Shown: piece by piece, positions 34,414-43,226 of the stretch
How positions within the stretch are numbered: position 1 is the stretch's first letter
How the letters are laid out: each line of letters starts with the position of its first letter
Origin: Sulfurovum xiamenensis
GTDB taxonomy: Bacteria; Campylobacterota; Campylobacteria; Campylobacterales; Sulfurovaceae
DNA: 64,000 bases
Direction of reading: 5' to 3'
Assembly: GCF_030347995.1 (NCBI RefSeq)
Contig: NZ_JAQIBC010000003.1
Coordinates: forward strand, 205,371 to 269,370
Made by a program: the position numbers and the translations under genes
The notes under the pieces: model-generated
The model's input: the letters and a program-made list of their open reading frames with translations, nothing else
What the model was told of the DNA's origin: nothing
Database searches by the model: none

Positions 34414-35283
34414 TCATACCTTTTCCATCTGAGTTGTATCACTTTTTTCTGTACCGGATTTTTCATCATACAGTGAGATGATCAGGTCAAAGATCTTTTC
34501 TTGTGTAATTGGTTTGATGAAATGTTCAGAGTCTGTTTTTATATCATCCTCTAAACCATCGGGATCTCTAAGCACCACATATTTAAGGGGAGCGAGTTCT
34601 TGGATGTTGGCAATGGTTTCTTTGGTTTTTTCAGTGATCATTTGTTCACTGATGATCAAGATATCATAGAGAGCCAGATCATTACCGTGTTTCTTTAATT
34701 CATCCATTCCTACATGCACATCATAAAGAAAATATTGAAACATCTTTTTCAGGCTTTGTGCCGTTTTCTCATTTGAACAGAGCAGTAAGATCTTTTTCCC
34801 TACTATCTTTTTATCAGGAAGTCTATAATGACGTCTGAAACCCAATTCAACATTTTTAAAAGGTATGCTTAGATGTATGTCTGAAATATTTTCATGGTCA
34901 TCGACAATGTTACCACCGATCATTTCAATTTCTTCACTCACATGGATCTTTAAAAAGGATAGAAGTTTTTCTTTGTCAATATGGGTCTCTTGGATCTTAA
35001 AAGAGATAAACTCTTCATACAAAAAGTCTTCCACAGAGGAAAGAGATAATACGATCTCCTTTCTATCACTTTTTTGAAAAACAAAGGTGAGTATTTTGCT
35101 AAGCACTAACACCAGGGTATCAGAATCACCCCGTAACCTTCTTGGTATGGTCGAATCCATTTCATAGATAAGTTCGATACGCTTTTCATGCGCAATACTT
35201 TTGACAGAAGAAAACAGAGTTTCCAGCACTTTGTTAATGTTAAAGGTATCTTCTATAGTCTCTTCATTTAAATCCATTGACAC
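34414..35283 (-). CDS. Orphan kinase-like protein: degenerate ATPase plus receiver-like domain
   Basis: 289 residues. Residues about 10-150 resemble the ATP-binding domain of sensor kinases without the dimerisation helix: FNINKVLETLFSSVKSIAHEKRIEL and DSTIPRRLRGDSDTLVLVLSKILTF mimic the N-box region, but the canonical NAxKF Asn is replaced (ILTFVFQKS) and no H-box is present. Residues about 160-280 resemble a receiver: KKILLLCSNEKTAQSLKKMF, YDILIISEQM, YVVLRD and FIKPITQEKIFDLI. The Asp acceptor in the acidic pocket is not obvious. It may be a remnant or a signalling scaffold. There is no regulator gene next to it. Confidence 0.55.
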   Translation of the reverse strand: MSMDLNEETIEDTFNINKVLETLFSSVKSIAHEKRIELIYEMDSTIPRRLRGDSDTLVLVLSKILTFVFQKSDRKEIVLSLSSVEDFLYEEFISFKIQETHIDKEKLLSFLKIHVSEEIEMIGGNIVDDHENISDIHLSIPFKNVELGFRRHYRLPDKKIVGKKILLLCSNEKTAQSLKKMFQYFLYDVHVGMDELKKHGNDLALYDILIISEQMITEKTKETIANIQELAPLKYVVLRDPDGLEDDIKTDSEHFIKPITQEKIFDLIISLYDEKSGTEKSDTTQMEKV

Positions 35284-35460
35284 TCTCCCCAGAATGATAT
35301 ATACAATTGTAGCATTATAAGTTTTAATTAATAAATACTATTGCAAATATAACGAATACTGTTTAGCAGAATAGTACGCTAAGTAACATACTATAAAAAA
35401 TGTCACAGGAGATTCATACACAGAGTGTATACCTTCTCAAATAAAGTATGATAGGGTTTT

Positions 35461-36729
35461 CTAGTGATCCACTCTCCCATTTTTCACCACATAAGAATCC
35501 GACATATTCACCGAGTGATAGATTGTTGTTCCATACTTCTTGCTGTAGTACTGCAACAGGAGTTTTTGTAACGTAGGTTCAATGGAGGGAGTGAACCAGC
35601 CGTTGTTGCTGAGTACGATCATGTTTTTTGGTTCACCCTCGTAGAGTTTCTCACTGGTCGCTTCAAAACAGATGGCATTTCGATAGATTTTCCCATCAAT
35701 TTTATAGTCTACGACAGTGGGGCTGGCTACGTAATCTATGGCACCATCATAAAATATTTTATTGACCCAGTCACTTAAAAAATCCGGTAGGGGATTGCTC
35801 TCTCCAAAGGGAACCAGTACGACTTTATTGGCTACAGAGACCTTGTTATCTGTAAAGATATAGGTTGAGTTCCGTGGTGTTTTCCCATCCCAGTAGAGCC
35901 CTCCAGTAACTATGGAGATCTGTTTGGCCTTTTCTTGTAATCTGTCCAGAGTTTTTGAATGATTTAGAAAGATAGGAAAGACAGATTCAGGGAGTATAAT
36001 AAGACTTTTATGCTCTTTAATGGCCTGGTCTATCTGTTCGAAAAGAGTCTCAAACTGTGCAGCATGAAGTGTTTCATTCCATTTGTCCTGGACAGATGTA
36101 GAGGTAGTAACGAGTTTTACCTTATCATCCATTTCGATAGGTGTTGAAAGATTTGACTGATAGGCAAACAGAATAAGAAACAGATAGAGGAAGTGCTGCT
36201 TCCAAATACTTAAAACAATAGCCCCCAAGATGATGGCATACTGCCATTTTTCTATGCCTAGATAACTCTCTACGAACATGAGCTCGGGTTTGAGCCAATC
36301 AAAAGAGAAAGGGTGGATATAGCTTAAGATGAAGAGGCCTAAAGCTTTGAGCAGTAGAGGAAGTAAAGTGCCCGAAACACTCAGTAATGCAGTGATCTTC
36401 TCACTGATCCATGCAAGAAACCAAAAGAGTACCCCGTAGCTTAGCATAATGATAACTATCTCTATTGGTACAGCCCAAACCATACCATAATGTTGAAGGC
36501 TTAAAGCGATCCACCAAAACCAAAAAAGTCCTATAAAAGCACCGGAAAAAAACCAGACTTTTTTCTCTTCCTGCAGGAGCAGATAGAGTGTTATAATACC
36601 TAAAATGGTGTTCATCAGAGGATGAGAAAATCCCCAATAATTAAGGTAAATAAACCCCGAGCTTAAAAGTGCTATGAAAAAGCCTTTTGTTAGTTCAAAG
36701 GTGCTAGAATATTGGCTAATTTTATACAA
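35461..36729 (-). CDS. lnt: Apolipoprotein N-acyltransferase
   Basis: About 423 residues. Six or more hydrophobic helices precede a nitrilase-fold domain with the triad segments IILPESVFPIFL (Glu), KVVLVPFGESNPLP (Lys) and NAICFEATSEKLY (Cys), followed by VLSNNGWF. It transfers a fatty acyl chain to the N-terminal cysteine of lipoproteins. The reading frame is open up to 36789, inside yajC on the other strand; I take the TTG at 36729 as the probable start, but this is uncertain. The yajC promoter lies within the lnt 5' region. Confidence 0.85.
   Translation of the reverse strand: MYKISQYSSTFELTKGFFIALLSSGFIYLNYWGFSHPLMNTILGIITLYLLLQEEKKVWFFSGAFIGLFWFWWIALSLQHYGMVWAVPIEIVIIMLSYGVLFWFLAWISEKITALLSVSGTLLPLLLKALGLFILSYIHPFSFDWLKPELMFVESYLGIEKWQYAIILGAIVLSIWKQHFLYLFLILFAYQSNLSTPIEMDDKVKLVTTSTSVQDKWNETLHAAQFETLFEQIDQAIKEHKSLIILPESVFPIFLNHSKTLDRLQEKAKQISIVTGGLYWDGKTPRNSTYIFTDNKVSVANKVVLVPFGESNPLPDFLSDWVNKIFYDGAIDYVASPTVVDYKIDGKIYRNAICFEATSEKLYEGEPKNMIVLSNNGWFTPSIEPTLQKLLLQYYSKKYGTTIYHSVNMSDSYVVKNGRVDH
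36705..36710 (+). promoter_or_regulatory. Extended -10 promoter of yajC-secD-secF
   Basis: TGCTAGAAT, with start near 36717 and a leader of about 23 bases that includes AAAGGA before the ATG at 36740. It lies inside the 5' end of the divergent lnt gene. Confidence 0.55.
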
Positions 36730-36739
36730 AAGGATTCCT

Positions 36740-37027
36740 ATGGGAGCAGAACAAGGCAGTATGATCGGTTCATTTTTACCCCTCATCATTTTATTCGCAA
36801 TTTTTTATTTTTTAATTATCAGACCGCAGCAAAAACATCAAAAAGCACATAAAGCAATGCTTGACGGTCTTACTAAAGGTGACAACATCATTACGACAGG
36901 CGGCCTTATAGCTGTGATCGTTAAAACTGAAGAAGATTTTATCAAAATCAAATTAAATGATGACACGATCGTCAAACTTGATAGAGCATTTGTAGCTAAA
37001 AAGGTTGAGGCTGGTGAAGACGCTTAA
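36740..37027 (+). CDS. yajC: Preprotein translocase accessory subunit YajC
   Basis: 95 residues. A single helix (FLPLIILFAIFYFLIIRPQQKHQK) is followed by GDNIITTGGLIAVIVK, the YajC signature. It is part of the SecDF-YajC complex. It overlaps secD by 14 bases. The start at 36740 has AAAGGA 8 bases upstream; longer forms into lnt are not supported. Confidence 0.93.
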   Translation: MGAEQGSMIGSFLPLIILFAIFYFLIIRPQQKHQKAHKAMLDGLTKGDNIITTGGLIAVIVKTEEDFIKIKLNDDTIVKLDRAFVAKKVEAGEDA

Positions 37028-38594
37028 TTTTAGGGTAATCCTTTTTGCTTTTGCACTGATCTTCGGTGTTGTTTTTTCTATTCCCTCTTTGACGCAAAGT
37101 GAAAGCGGGAAGAAGATCACTTTGGGGCTTGACCTTCAAGGTGGTCTGCATATGCTTCTTGGTATTAAAAGTGAAATTGCCATTGAATCACGTATTAAGT
37201 CTATGGCAGCATCGGTCAAGTATATTTTTGATGACGAAGAGATCATTTTCGATGACCTTCGTATGATCGATGGTGAAAAAATCACATTTGAATTGCTTGA
37301 TACAGATGAGGTAACCAAAGCCCAGGCACTGCTTAAAAAAGAGCTTGAAGGCACGGTAGTGATCAACAATGGAATGAAATTTTCAGTCACTATGACCGAA
37401 GCTGAAGTGGAGCGTACCAAACAAAATGCCATTCAACAGGCAGTAGATACGATCAGAAACAGACTCAATGAGTTCGGACTTGCAGAACCTACGGTTGCAA
37501 AACAGGGTGAAGATAAGATCCTTGTAGAAGTACCTGGTATCAAAACACAGGAGGATGAACAGCGTATCCGTGAACTTATCGCCCGTGCAGCACATTTGCA
37601 GCTTATGGCTGTAGATGAAGACAGAAACATAAGAGTCAACACGATGAGTCTGGCTGAAGCAAAAAGTTATGGTGATGTGATACTACCCGATGTTAATACC
37701 GGTGAAAAATATTTGCTTCGTGCTATTCCGGTATTGGACGGTTCTATGCTGACAGATGCAAAAGTAGGTTTTGATGAAAGCAATCAACCGGTCATCAACT
37801 TTACACTGAACGGACAGGGTGCCAAGATCTTTGGTGACTTTACAGGTGTGAGTGTTGGGAAACGTATGGCGGTTGTTTTGGATAACAAGGTCTACTCGGC
37901 GCCAGTCATCAATGAACGTATCGGTGGGGGACGTGTACAGATATCAGGAAGATTTGAAATTTCTGAAGCCCATGACCTTGCCATTGCACTTCGATCGGGT
38001 GCATTGCTTGCACCTGTCTATGTGATGGAAAAACGTTCGGTGGGGCCAAGCCTGGGTGCGGATAGCATCAAGGCGAGTTCTATCGCTTTGGTTCTAGGAT
38101 TCATTTTGGTCGTCATTTTTATGGTGGTTTACTATGGTATGGCAGGAATTATCGCAAATGTCGCACTGATAGGGAATCTCTTTTTGATACTTGCGATCAT
38201 GTCACTCTTTGGTGCCACACTGACACTGCCTGGTATGGCAGGTATCGTTCTTACGGTTGGTATGGCCGTGGACGCGAACGTCATCATCTCTGAACGTATC
38301 AGGGAGCTGCTTTATGAAGGTAAATCTGTAGCTAAATCGATAGAGAATGGGTACAGCAATGCCTTTACTGCGATCTGGGATGCCAACGTGACCACACTGA
38401 TCGCCGCTACAGTACTCTATGCCTATGGTACAGGTGCGATCAAAGGATTTGCGCTTACGATGAGTATCGGTATTATGGCATCCATGTTGACTGCGATTGT
38501 AGGAACACATGGTATCTACCAGTGGCTTCTACCGAAGATCGATAAGAACAAACTGAGATTATGGTTTGGTATCAGAACAGAGGGAGTAAAATAA
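37014..38594 (+). CDS. secD: Protein translocase subunit SecD
   Basis: About 526 residues. One N-terminal helix is followed by a large periplasmic domain starting LGLDLQGGLHML and containing AVDTIRNRLNEFGLAEPTV, then five helices, with VGPSLGADSIKASSIALVLGFILVVIFMVVYY and the TVGMAVDANVIISERIREL helix. It uses the proton motive force to pull out exported proteins. The start may be the GTG at 37014 or the TTG at 37005, both inside yajC. The length is slightly short for SecD, but no domain is missing. Confidence 0.95.
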   Translation: MKTLNFRVILFAFALIFGVVFSIPSLTQSESGKKITLGLDLQGGLHMLLGIKSEIAIESRIKSMAASVKYIFDDEEIIFDDLRMIDGEKITFELLDTDEVTKAQALLKKELEGTVVINNGMKFSVTMTEAEVERTKQNAIQQAVDTIRNRLNEFGLAEPTVAKQGEDKILVEVPGIKTQEDEQRIRELIARAAHLQLMAVDEDRNIRVNTMSLAEAKSYGDVILPDVNTGEKYLLRAIPVLDGSMLTDAKVGFDESNQPVINFTLNGQGAKIFGDFTGVSVGKRMAVVLDNKVYSAPVINERIGGGRVQISGRFEISEAHDLAIALRSGALLAPVYVMEKRSVGPSLGADSIKASSIALVLGFILVVIFMVVYYGMAGIIANVALIGNLFLILAIMSLFGATLTLPGMAGIVLTVGMAVDANVIISERIRELLYEGKSVAKSIENGYSNAFTAIWDANVTTLIAATVLYAYGTGAIKGFALTMSIGIMASMLTAIVGTHGIYQWLLPKIDKNKLRLWFGIRTEGVK

Positions 38595-39565
38595 TGGAAA
38601 TCTTTAAATATAAAAAACCTCTCTCATTGATGAGCAAGAGTAAACGTTTTGGATTACTTTCGGTCACTCTGTTGATACTGTCTCTGGGGTTGATCATTGG
38701 GAAGGGATTTAACTACGGTATAGACTTTGCAGGTGGTACACTTATACAGGTACAATACAACGGTAAAGCACCTATAGAAAAAGTGAGAGAAGCAATAGAT
38801 TCTGATAGATCCTATGAAGGTGCAACCGTGACTTTCTTCGGTGGTGAAGATGAAGTGGTCATACGTACGAAGACAAGTTCAAAAGCCTTGGGTGTGGATG
38901 TCGGTGATCAGATCAGAGCACTGCTTCAAGATACGGGTAACTTTGAAGTAAGACGTGTGGATATGGTAGGGGCAAAGGTTGGATCAGAGCTACGTGAAAA
39001 GGGACTTATGGCGATGGTTCTTGCTATCATCGGTATCCTTATTTATGTATCCTTTAGATTCGAGTGGCGTTTTGCCGTTGCCTCTGTAATGGCACTCATG
39101 CATGATGTTACTATCGCTATGGGTATGATCGTACTGTTCAATGTTGAGGTAAACCTTGACATTCTTGCGGCACTATTGACCATACTCGGATATTCATTGA
39201 ACGATACGATCATTGTCTTTGACCGTATCCGTGAGGGTATCAGAACGATCAAAGACCCGGACCTTGGGGGTATCATTGATGAGTCTGTTACACGTACGCT
39301 TTCTCGTACTACATTGACATCACTCACAACATTTTTTGTGGTTCTTACACTCTATCTGTTTGGTGGAGAGATCATTAACGGGTTCAGTTTCACGCTGCTT
39401 GTAGGTGTGATAGTGGGTACATACTCTTCCATTTTTGTTGCATCACCAATCTTGATGTGGCTTGGTTTCTCCGTAGGGGGCTTCAGAGAAAAGGAAGCAG
39501 AAAAACTCAAAAGAGAAAAAGAGAAAGAAAAAATGCGTGCTATGTATGAAAATGGTACACTATAG
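38594..39565 (+). CDS. secF: Protein translocase subunit SecF
   Basis: About 323 residues with six helices. The first periplasmic loop begins GIDFAGGTLIQVQY and is followed by VGAKVGSELREKGLMAM, the LTILGYSLNDTIIVFDRIRE helix and STRTLSRTTLTSLTTFF. The ATG overlaps the secD stop as TAATG. The tail is highly charged. The usual partner of SecD, here as a separate gene rather than a fused SecDF. Confidence 0.95.
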   Translation: MEIFKYKKPLSLMSKSKRFGLLSVTLLILSLGLIIGKGFNYGIDFAGGTLIQVQYNGKAPIEKVREAIDSDRSYEGATVTFFGGEDEVVIRTKTSSKALGVDVGDQIRALLQDTGNFEVRRVDMVGAKVGSELREKGLMAMVLAIIGILIYVSFRFEWRFAVASVMALMHDVTIAMGMIVLFNVEVNLDILAALLTILGYSLNDTIIVFDRIREGIRTIKDPDLGGIIDESVTRTLSRTTLTSLTTFFVVLTLYLFGGEIINGFSFTLLVGVIVGTYSSIFVASPILMWLGFSVGGFREKEAEKLKREKEKEKMRAMYENGTL

Positions 39566-39585
39566 TTAAAGTTTAAGGAGTTTGG

Positions 39586-39924
39586 ATGAATTGGGGTAAA
39601 GTTTTTTATATGTTTTTTACGTTGATGTCACTTACGACATCAGCAGCATTTTTGTATGATCACTCTATCGTAGCACTGTTTATAGCAGGGTCTGTGAATG
39701 TGATCTCAACACTGTTGAAGATAGGGGTAAGAAATCTACTTTCAGCTGAGCTTTTGGCAGGTTCATTGGTTGCTGACCTACATCTTCTCCCTGCATTTTT
39801 TGCTCTGCAGTTTTATGGGAACGATGCATTGGCAACAGGATTAGTGATCGGTGCGGTGATCGCGAACCTTTATACGATTTTTATCTCTATGATCGAGAGT
39901 GCAAAAGAGAAGGCAGATTTTTAA
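39586..39924 (+). CDS. Small four-helix membrane protein of unknown function
   Basis: 112 residues, four hydrophobic helices with little loop, starting WGKVFYMFFTLMSLTTSAAFL. No motif with a known function. It follows secF by 20 bases with AAGGAG before the ATG, so it is the fourth gene of the sec operon. I recall similar small proteins after secF in other Campylobacterota, but cannot name a family. Confidence 0.7.
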   Translation: MNWGKVFYMFFTLMSLTTSAAFLYDHSIVALFIAGSVNVISTLLKIGVRNLLSAELLAGSLVADLHLLPAFFALQFYGNDALATGLVIGAVIANLYTIFISMIESAKEKADF

Positions 39925-39970
39925 GCGTTGTTCGGTATCTTACATGTACAGTAATTCCAAGGAATGAGAC

Positions 39971-42082
39971 GTGATAAAGATGCCTACACTTCATGGAACA
40001 GACCCCGAAGAGAAACGGAAAGAGATCAAAAATTATTTTCAATATTGTTATAAGCGATATGAATCTCTTTTTCATCTCGTTGCAGATGAAAGTGCTTATT
40101 TTAAAAAAGCGGATCCTCTTCGTCATCCCATCATATTTTACTATGGCCATACTGCTACATTTTTCATTAACAAATTCATACTTGCCAAGATCATTAATGA
40201 ACGTGTAGATCCCAGACTTGAATCACTTTTTGCCGTGGGTGTAGATGAAATGAGCTGGGATGATTTGAATGAAAAACATTATGACTGGCCTACGTTAAAA
40301 GAAACCCAAGCTTACCGTGACAAAGTCTATTCGAAAGTCTCTTCGCTTATCGATGTACTTCCTTTAGAACTTCCTATCACGCAAGATTCACCCTGGTGGG
40401 TTATTTTGATGGGAATTGAGCATGAAAATATCCATCTTGAAACTTCTTCGGTACTGATACGCCAACTTCCATTTGAATCCATAGAAGAAAACAGAGAATG
40501 GAGAGAGTGTGAAATGGTTGGTACTGCACCTCAAAATACACTGCTGGATGTAAACCAAGGTAGAGTGAATCTGGGGAAAAACAACAATGCACAGTTTTTT
40601 GGCTGGGACAATGAATATGGAGATCATCAGGCACATATACCATCATTCAAAGCAGCCAAATATCTTACGTCCAATGCTGAATATATGGAGTTTGTAAAAG
40701 ATTCTGGATATAGCAATGATAGGTTTTGGTGTGAAGAGGGTAAAGCATGGAAAGCCTATACAAAGGCAGAACATCCCATGTTTTGGCGTAAAGATAAAGA
40801 TGGGTACAGACTTCGTACTCTAAGCAGAGAGATAGACCTTCCTTTAAATTGGCCGGTAGAGGTCAATCATCTGGAGGCCTCTGCCTTTTGTAAGTGGAAG
40901 AGCCAAAAAGAGGGTGTCAACATCACTCTGCCTACCGAGGATGAATATATCCGATTGCGTGATGAAAGCAAAGTACTTTCCTACTTGGAATGGACCGACA
41001 GAGACAAGACTATCGCCAATATCAATCTTGAAGCTTTTGCTTCGTGTGTTCCCGTGGATACTTATAAACACGGGGAATTTTATGATGTGATAGGGAATGT
41101 ATGGCAGTGGTCACGAACACCGATATATCCTTTTGAAGGCTTTAAGGTCCATCCGATCTATGATGATTTTTCAGTCCCTACCTTTGATGGTAAACATACC
41201 ATTATCAAGGGTGGTTCATGGATAAGTTGCGGGAACCTTGCTACACAGAAAAGCCGTTATGGATTTAGAAGACATTTTTATCAACATGGGGGATTTAGGT
41301 ATATTCAGAGTACCTATGAAGAGACGATCACAACCAATATCTATAATACAGACAGCCTGATTTCTCAGTACTGTCATTTTGGTTGGGGTGAAAATGCATT
41401 GGGTGTGGAAAATTATCCGGCAGCGTGTGCACGGATCGTTTTAGAGACCATGAAAGATAAACCTAGACGCAGAGCTTTGGACATTGGATGTGCCATAGGG
41501 CGAAGTACCTTTGAACTGGCACGCGGTTTTGATGAAGTCATAGGTGTGGATTTTTCTGCACGTTTCATACAGGAAGCACAGAAGCTCAAAGATGATGGTG
41601 TATTACGTTATACTATGCCGACCGAGGGGGAACTGGAAAATCTTCATGAGATAAAACTTTCAGATCTTGACTGGGATGATGTACGAAACAAGGTCTCATT
41701 TTGGCAGGCAGATGCCTGTAATTTAAAACCTGTTTACAAGGATTTTGACCTGATCTTTGGGGGTAACCTGTTAGACAGGCTCTATGATCCTAAAAAGTTT
41801 TTAGATGCTATGGGATCACGTATCAATGAGGGGGGACTACTCATTTTGACCTCTCCGTATACCTGGCAGGAAGCGTCTACCCCCAAAGAGAAATGGATAG
41901 GCGGATATAAAAGAGATGGTGAAACTATCACGACACTCAATGGGCTTAAAGAGATACTGGGTAAAGCGTTCAGACTTATCGGTACGAAAGATATCCCGTT
42001 TGTGATTCAAGAGACTGCACGGAAGCACCAGCATACGATAGCACAGATGAGCATATGGGAAAGGAGAGGTAAAGATGTTTGA
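39971..42082 (+). CDS. ovoA: 5-histidylcysteine sulfoxide synthase/methyltransferase OvoA
   Basis: 703 residues in three parts. A DinB-like N-terminus carries the iron ligands: His60 in FYYGH and His151-x3-His155-x-Glu157 in EHENIHLETS. An FGE-like domain (about 200-450) contains KGGSWISCGN and RYGFRRHFYQHGGFRYI. A class I methyltransferase (about 470-700) has LDIGCAIGRSTFELARGFDEVIGVDFS. OvoA joins His and Cys with O2 to give the sulfoxide and later N-methylates 5-thiohistidine to ovothiol. The start is the GTG at 39971 (AAGGA upstream), or an ATG at 39980. The stop overlaps the next gene by 8 bases. This architecture is full-length, unlike EgtB. Confidence 0.9.
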   Translation: MIKMPTLHGTDPEEKRKEIKNYFQYCYKRYESLFHLVADESAYFKKADPLRHPIIFYYGHTATFFINKFILAKIINERVDPRLESLFAVGVDEMSWDDLNEKHYDWPTLKETQAYRDKVYSKVSSLIDVLPLELPITQDSPWWVILMGIEHENIHLETSSVLIRQLPFESIEENREWRECEMVGTAPQNTLLDVNQGRVNLGKNNNAQFFGWDNEYGDHQAHIPSFKAAKYLTSNAEYMEFVKDSGYSNDRFWCEEGKAWKAYTKAEHPMFWRKDKDGYRLRTLSREIDLPLNWPVEVNHLEASAFCKWKSQKEGVNITLPTEDEYIRLRDESKVLSYLEWTDRDKTIANINLEAFASCVPVDTYKHGEFYDVIGNVWQWSRTPIYPFEGFKVHPIYDDFSVPTFDGKHTIIKGGSWISCGNLATQKSRYGFRRHFYQHGGFRYIQSTYEETITTNIYNTDSLISQYCHFGWGENALGVENYPAACARIVLETMKDKPRRRALDIGCAIGRSTFELARGFDEVIGVDFSARFIQEAQKLKDDGVLRYTMPTEGELENLHEIKLSDLDWDDVRNKVSFWQADACNLKPVYKDFDLIFGGNLLDRLYDPKKFLDAMGSRINEGGLLILTSPYTWQEASTPKEKWIGGYKRDGETITTLNGLKEILGKAFRLIGTKDIPFVIQETARKHQHTIAQMSIWERRGKDV

Positions 42083-43226
42083 AGCGATCAGCCGTCAAGG
42101 TACACATAGTATGAAGTGGGATGAAGCAAAGAAAAAGTTTGGTAGAGAGGATCTGCTTCCTCTTTGGGTCGCAGATATGGACCTGGCTTCACCGGCATGT
42201 GTACAAGGGGCAATGCTCAGAAGGGCTTCACACCCTATGTACGGGTATACGATCTATCCGGATGCCTATTATGAATCAATACAGAATTGGATGCGAGATC
42301 GTTTTTCCTGGGAGATAGAAAGAGAGTGGATCATTCCTTGTTACGGGGTAGTACCTTCTTTGAACTTTATCATCACTGCATACAGTCAAAAGGGAGATGG
42401 AATACTAATACAAACACCGATATACCCGCCATTTGTAAGTTCTGTCAAGCATCAAAAGAGAAGGGTACTTGACAATAGACTGGTCTATGAAAACGGCAGA
42501 TATCAGATAGATTTTGAGGATTTTGAGCGTAAAGCCAAGGAAGCCAAACTCTTTTTACTCTGCTCTCCTCATAACCCAACCGGACGGGTATGGTCTGAAG
42601 AGGAATTGGAGAAGCTCATTGAGATCTGTATAGCAAATGATGTACTGATCATCTCTGATGAGATACATGCGGATATTGTCTATGAAAAAACACACCACAG
42701 CATTGGCAGTTTTGAGAAGATCATGCATCATTGTGTTGTTTTAAATGCACCTTCCAAAACATTCAATATCGCAGGGCTGAATACCTCTTATGCGATCATT
42801 CCCGATACCAGATTGCGCCAAGCTTACAGAGTAGAACAGGACAGGTCGGGTATTACCAACGGGAACCCTTTTGGTATTGAAGCATTGATGAGTGCCTACA
42901 AAGAAGGTGCTCCATGGTTAGAAGAGTTGAAAGAGCACTTGCGCTCAAATATTAACTATGTGAATCAATTTCTCACAGAGCATCAACTCCCTATAAAGGC
43001 AGTCCCTACAGAAGCAACTTTTCTCATGTGGCTTGACTGTAGAGGACTGGGGCTGTCCCATGACCAAGTGGTTGATTTCTTTTTACATAAAGCCAAACTT
43101 GGGCTTAATGACGGTAAAAGTTTTGGTGAGGCAGGGGAAGGTTTCATGCGGTTAAATGTGGGTACATCCAAAGAAGTACTTCAAGAAGCGATGCAGCGAC
43201 TTCGTGATGCATATGAGGCAGGGTAG
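42075..43226 (+). CDS. ovoB: PLP-dependent C-S lyase of the MalY/PatB type, probable OvoB
   Basis: 383 residues of fold-type I. Features are LPLWVADMDLASP (family start), SPHNPTGRVW, ISDEIHADI and the PLP lysine in SKTFNIAGL (Lys228). Proteins of this type cleave beta C-S bonds, such as cystathionine. The overlap with ovoA by 8 bases suggests it is the sulfoxide lyase (OvoB) that releases 5-thiohistidine, pyruvate and ammonia from the OvoA product. That is inference from the overlap; a general cystathionine beta-lyase is the alternative. It ends sharing its stop with the GTG of the next gene. Confidence 0.78.
   Translation: MFEAISRQGTHSMKWDEAKKKFGREDLLPLWVADMDLASPACVQGAMLRRASHPMYGYTIYPDAYYESIQNWMRDRFSWEIEREWIIPCYGVVPSLNFIITAYSQKGDGILIQTPIYPPFVSSVKHQKRRVLDNRLVYENGRYQIDFEDFERKAKEAKLFLLCSPHNPTGRVWSEEELEKLIEICIANDVLIISDEIHADIVYEKTHHSIGSFEKIMHHCVVLNAPSKTFNIAGLNTSYAIIPDTRLRQAYRVEQDRSGITNGNPFGIEALMSAYKEGAPWLEELKEHLRSNINYVNQFLTEHQLPIKAVPTEATFLMWLDCRGLGLSHDQVVDFFLHKAKLGLNDGKSFGEAGEGFMRLNVGTSKEVLQEAMQRLRDAYEAG

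Noticed and set aside
40388..40646. Two open frames on the - strand inside ovoA
   Set aside because: Antisense to a well-supported enzyme domain; no start signal.
39971..42082. EgtB (ergothioneine synthase)
   Set aside because: The C-terminal methyltransferase and length of 703 residues are those of OvoA.
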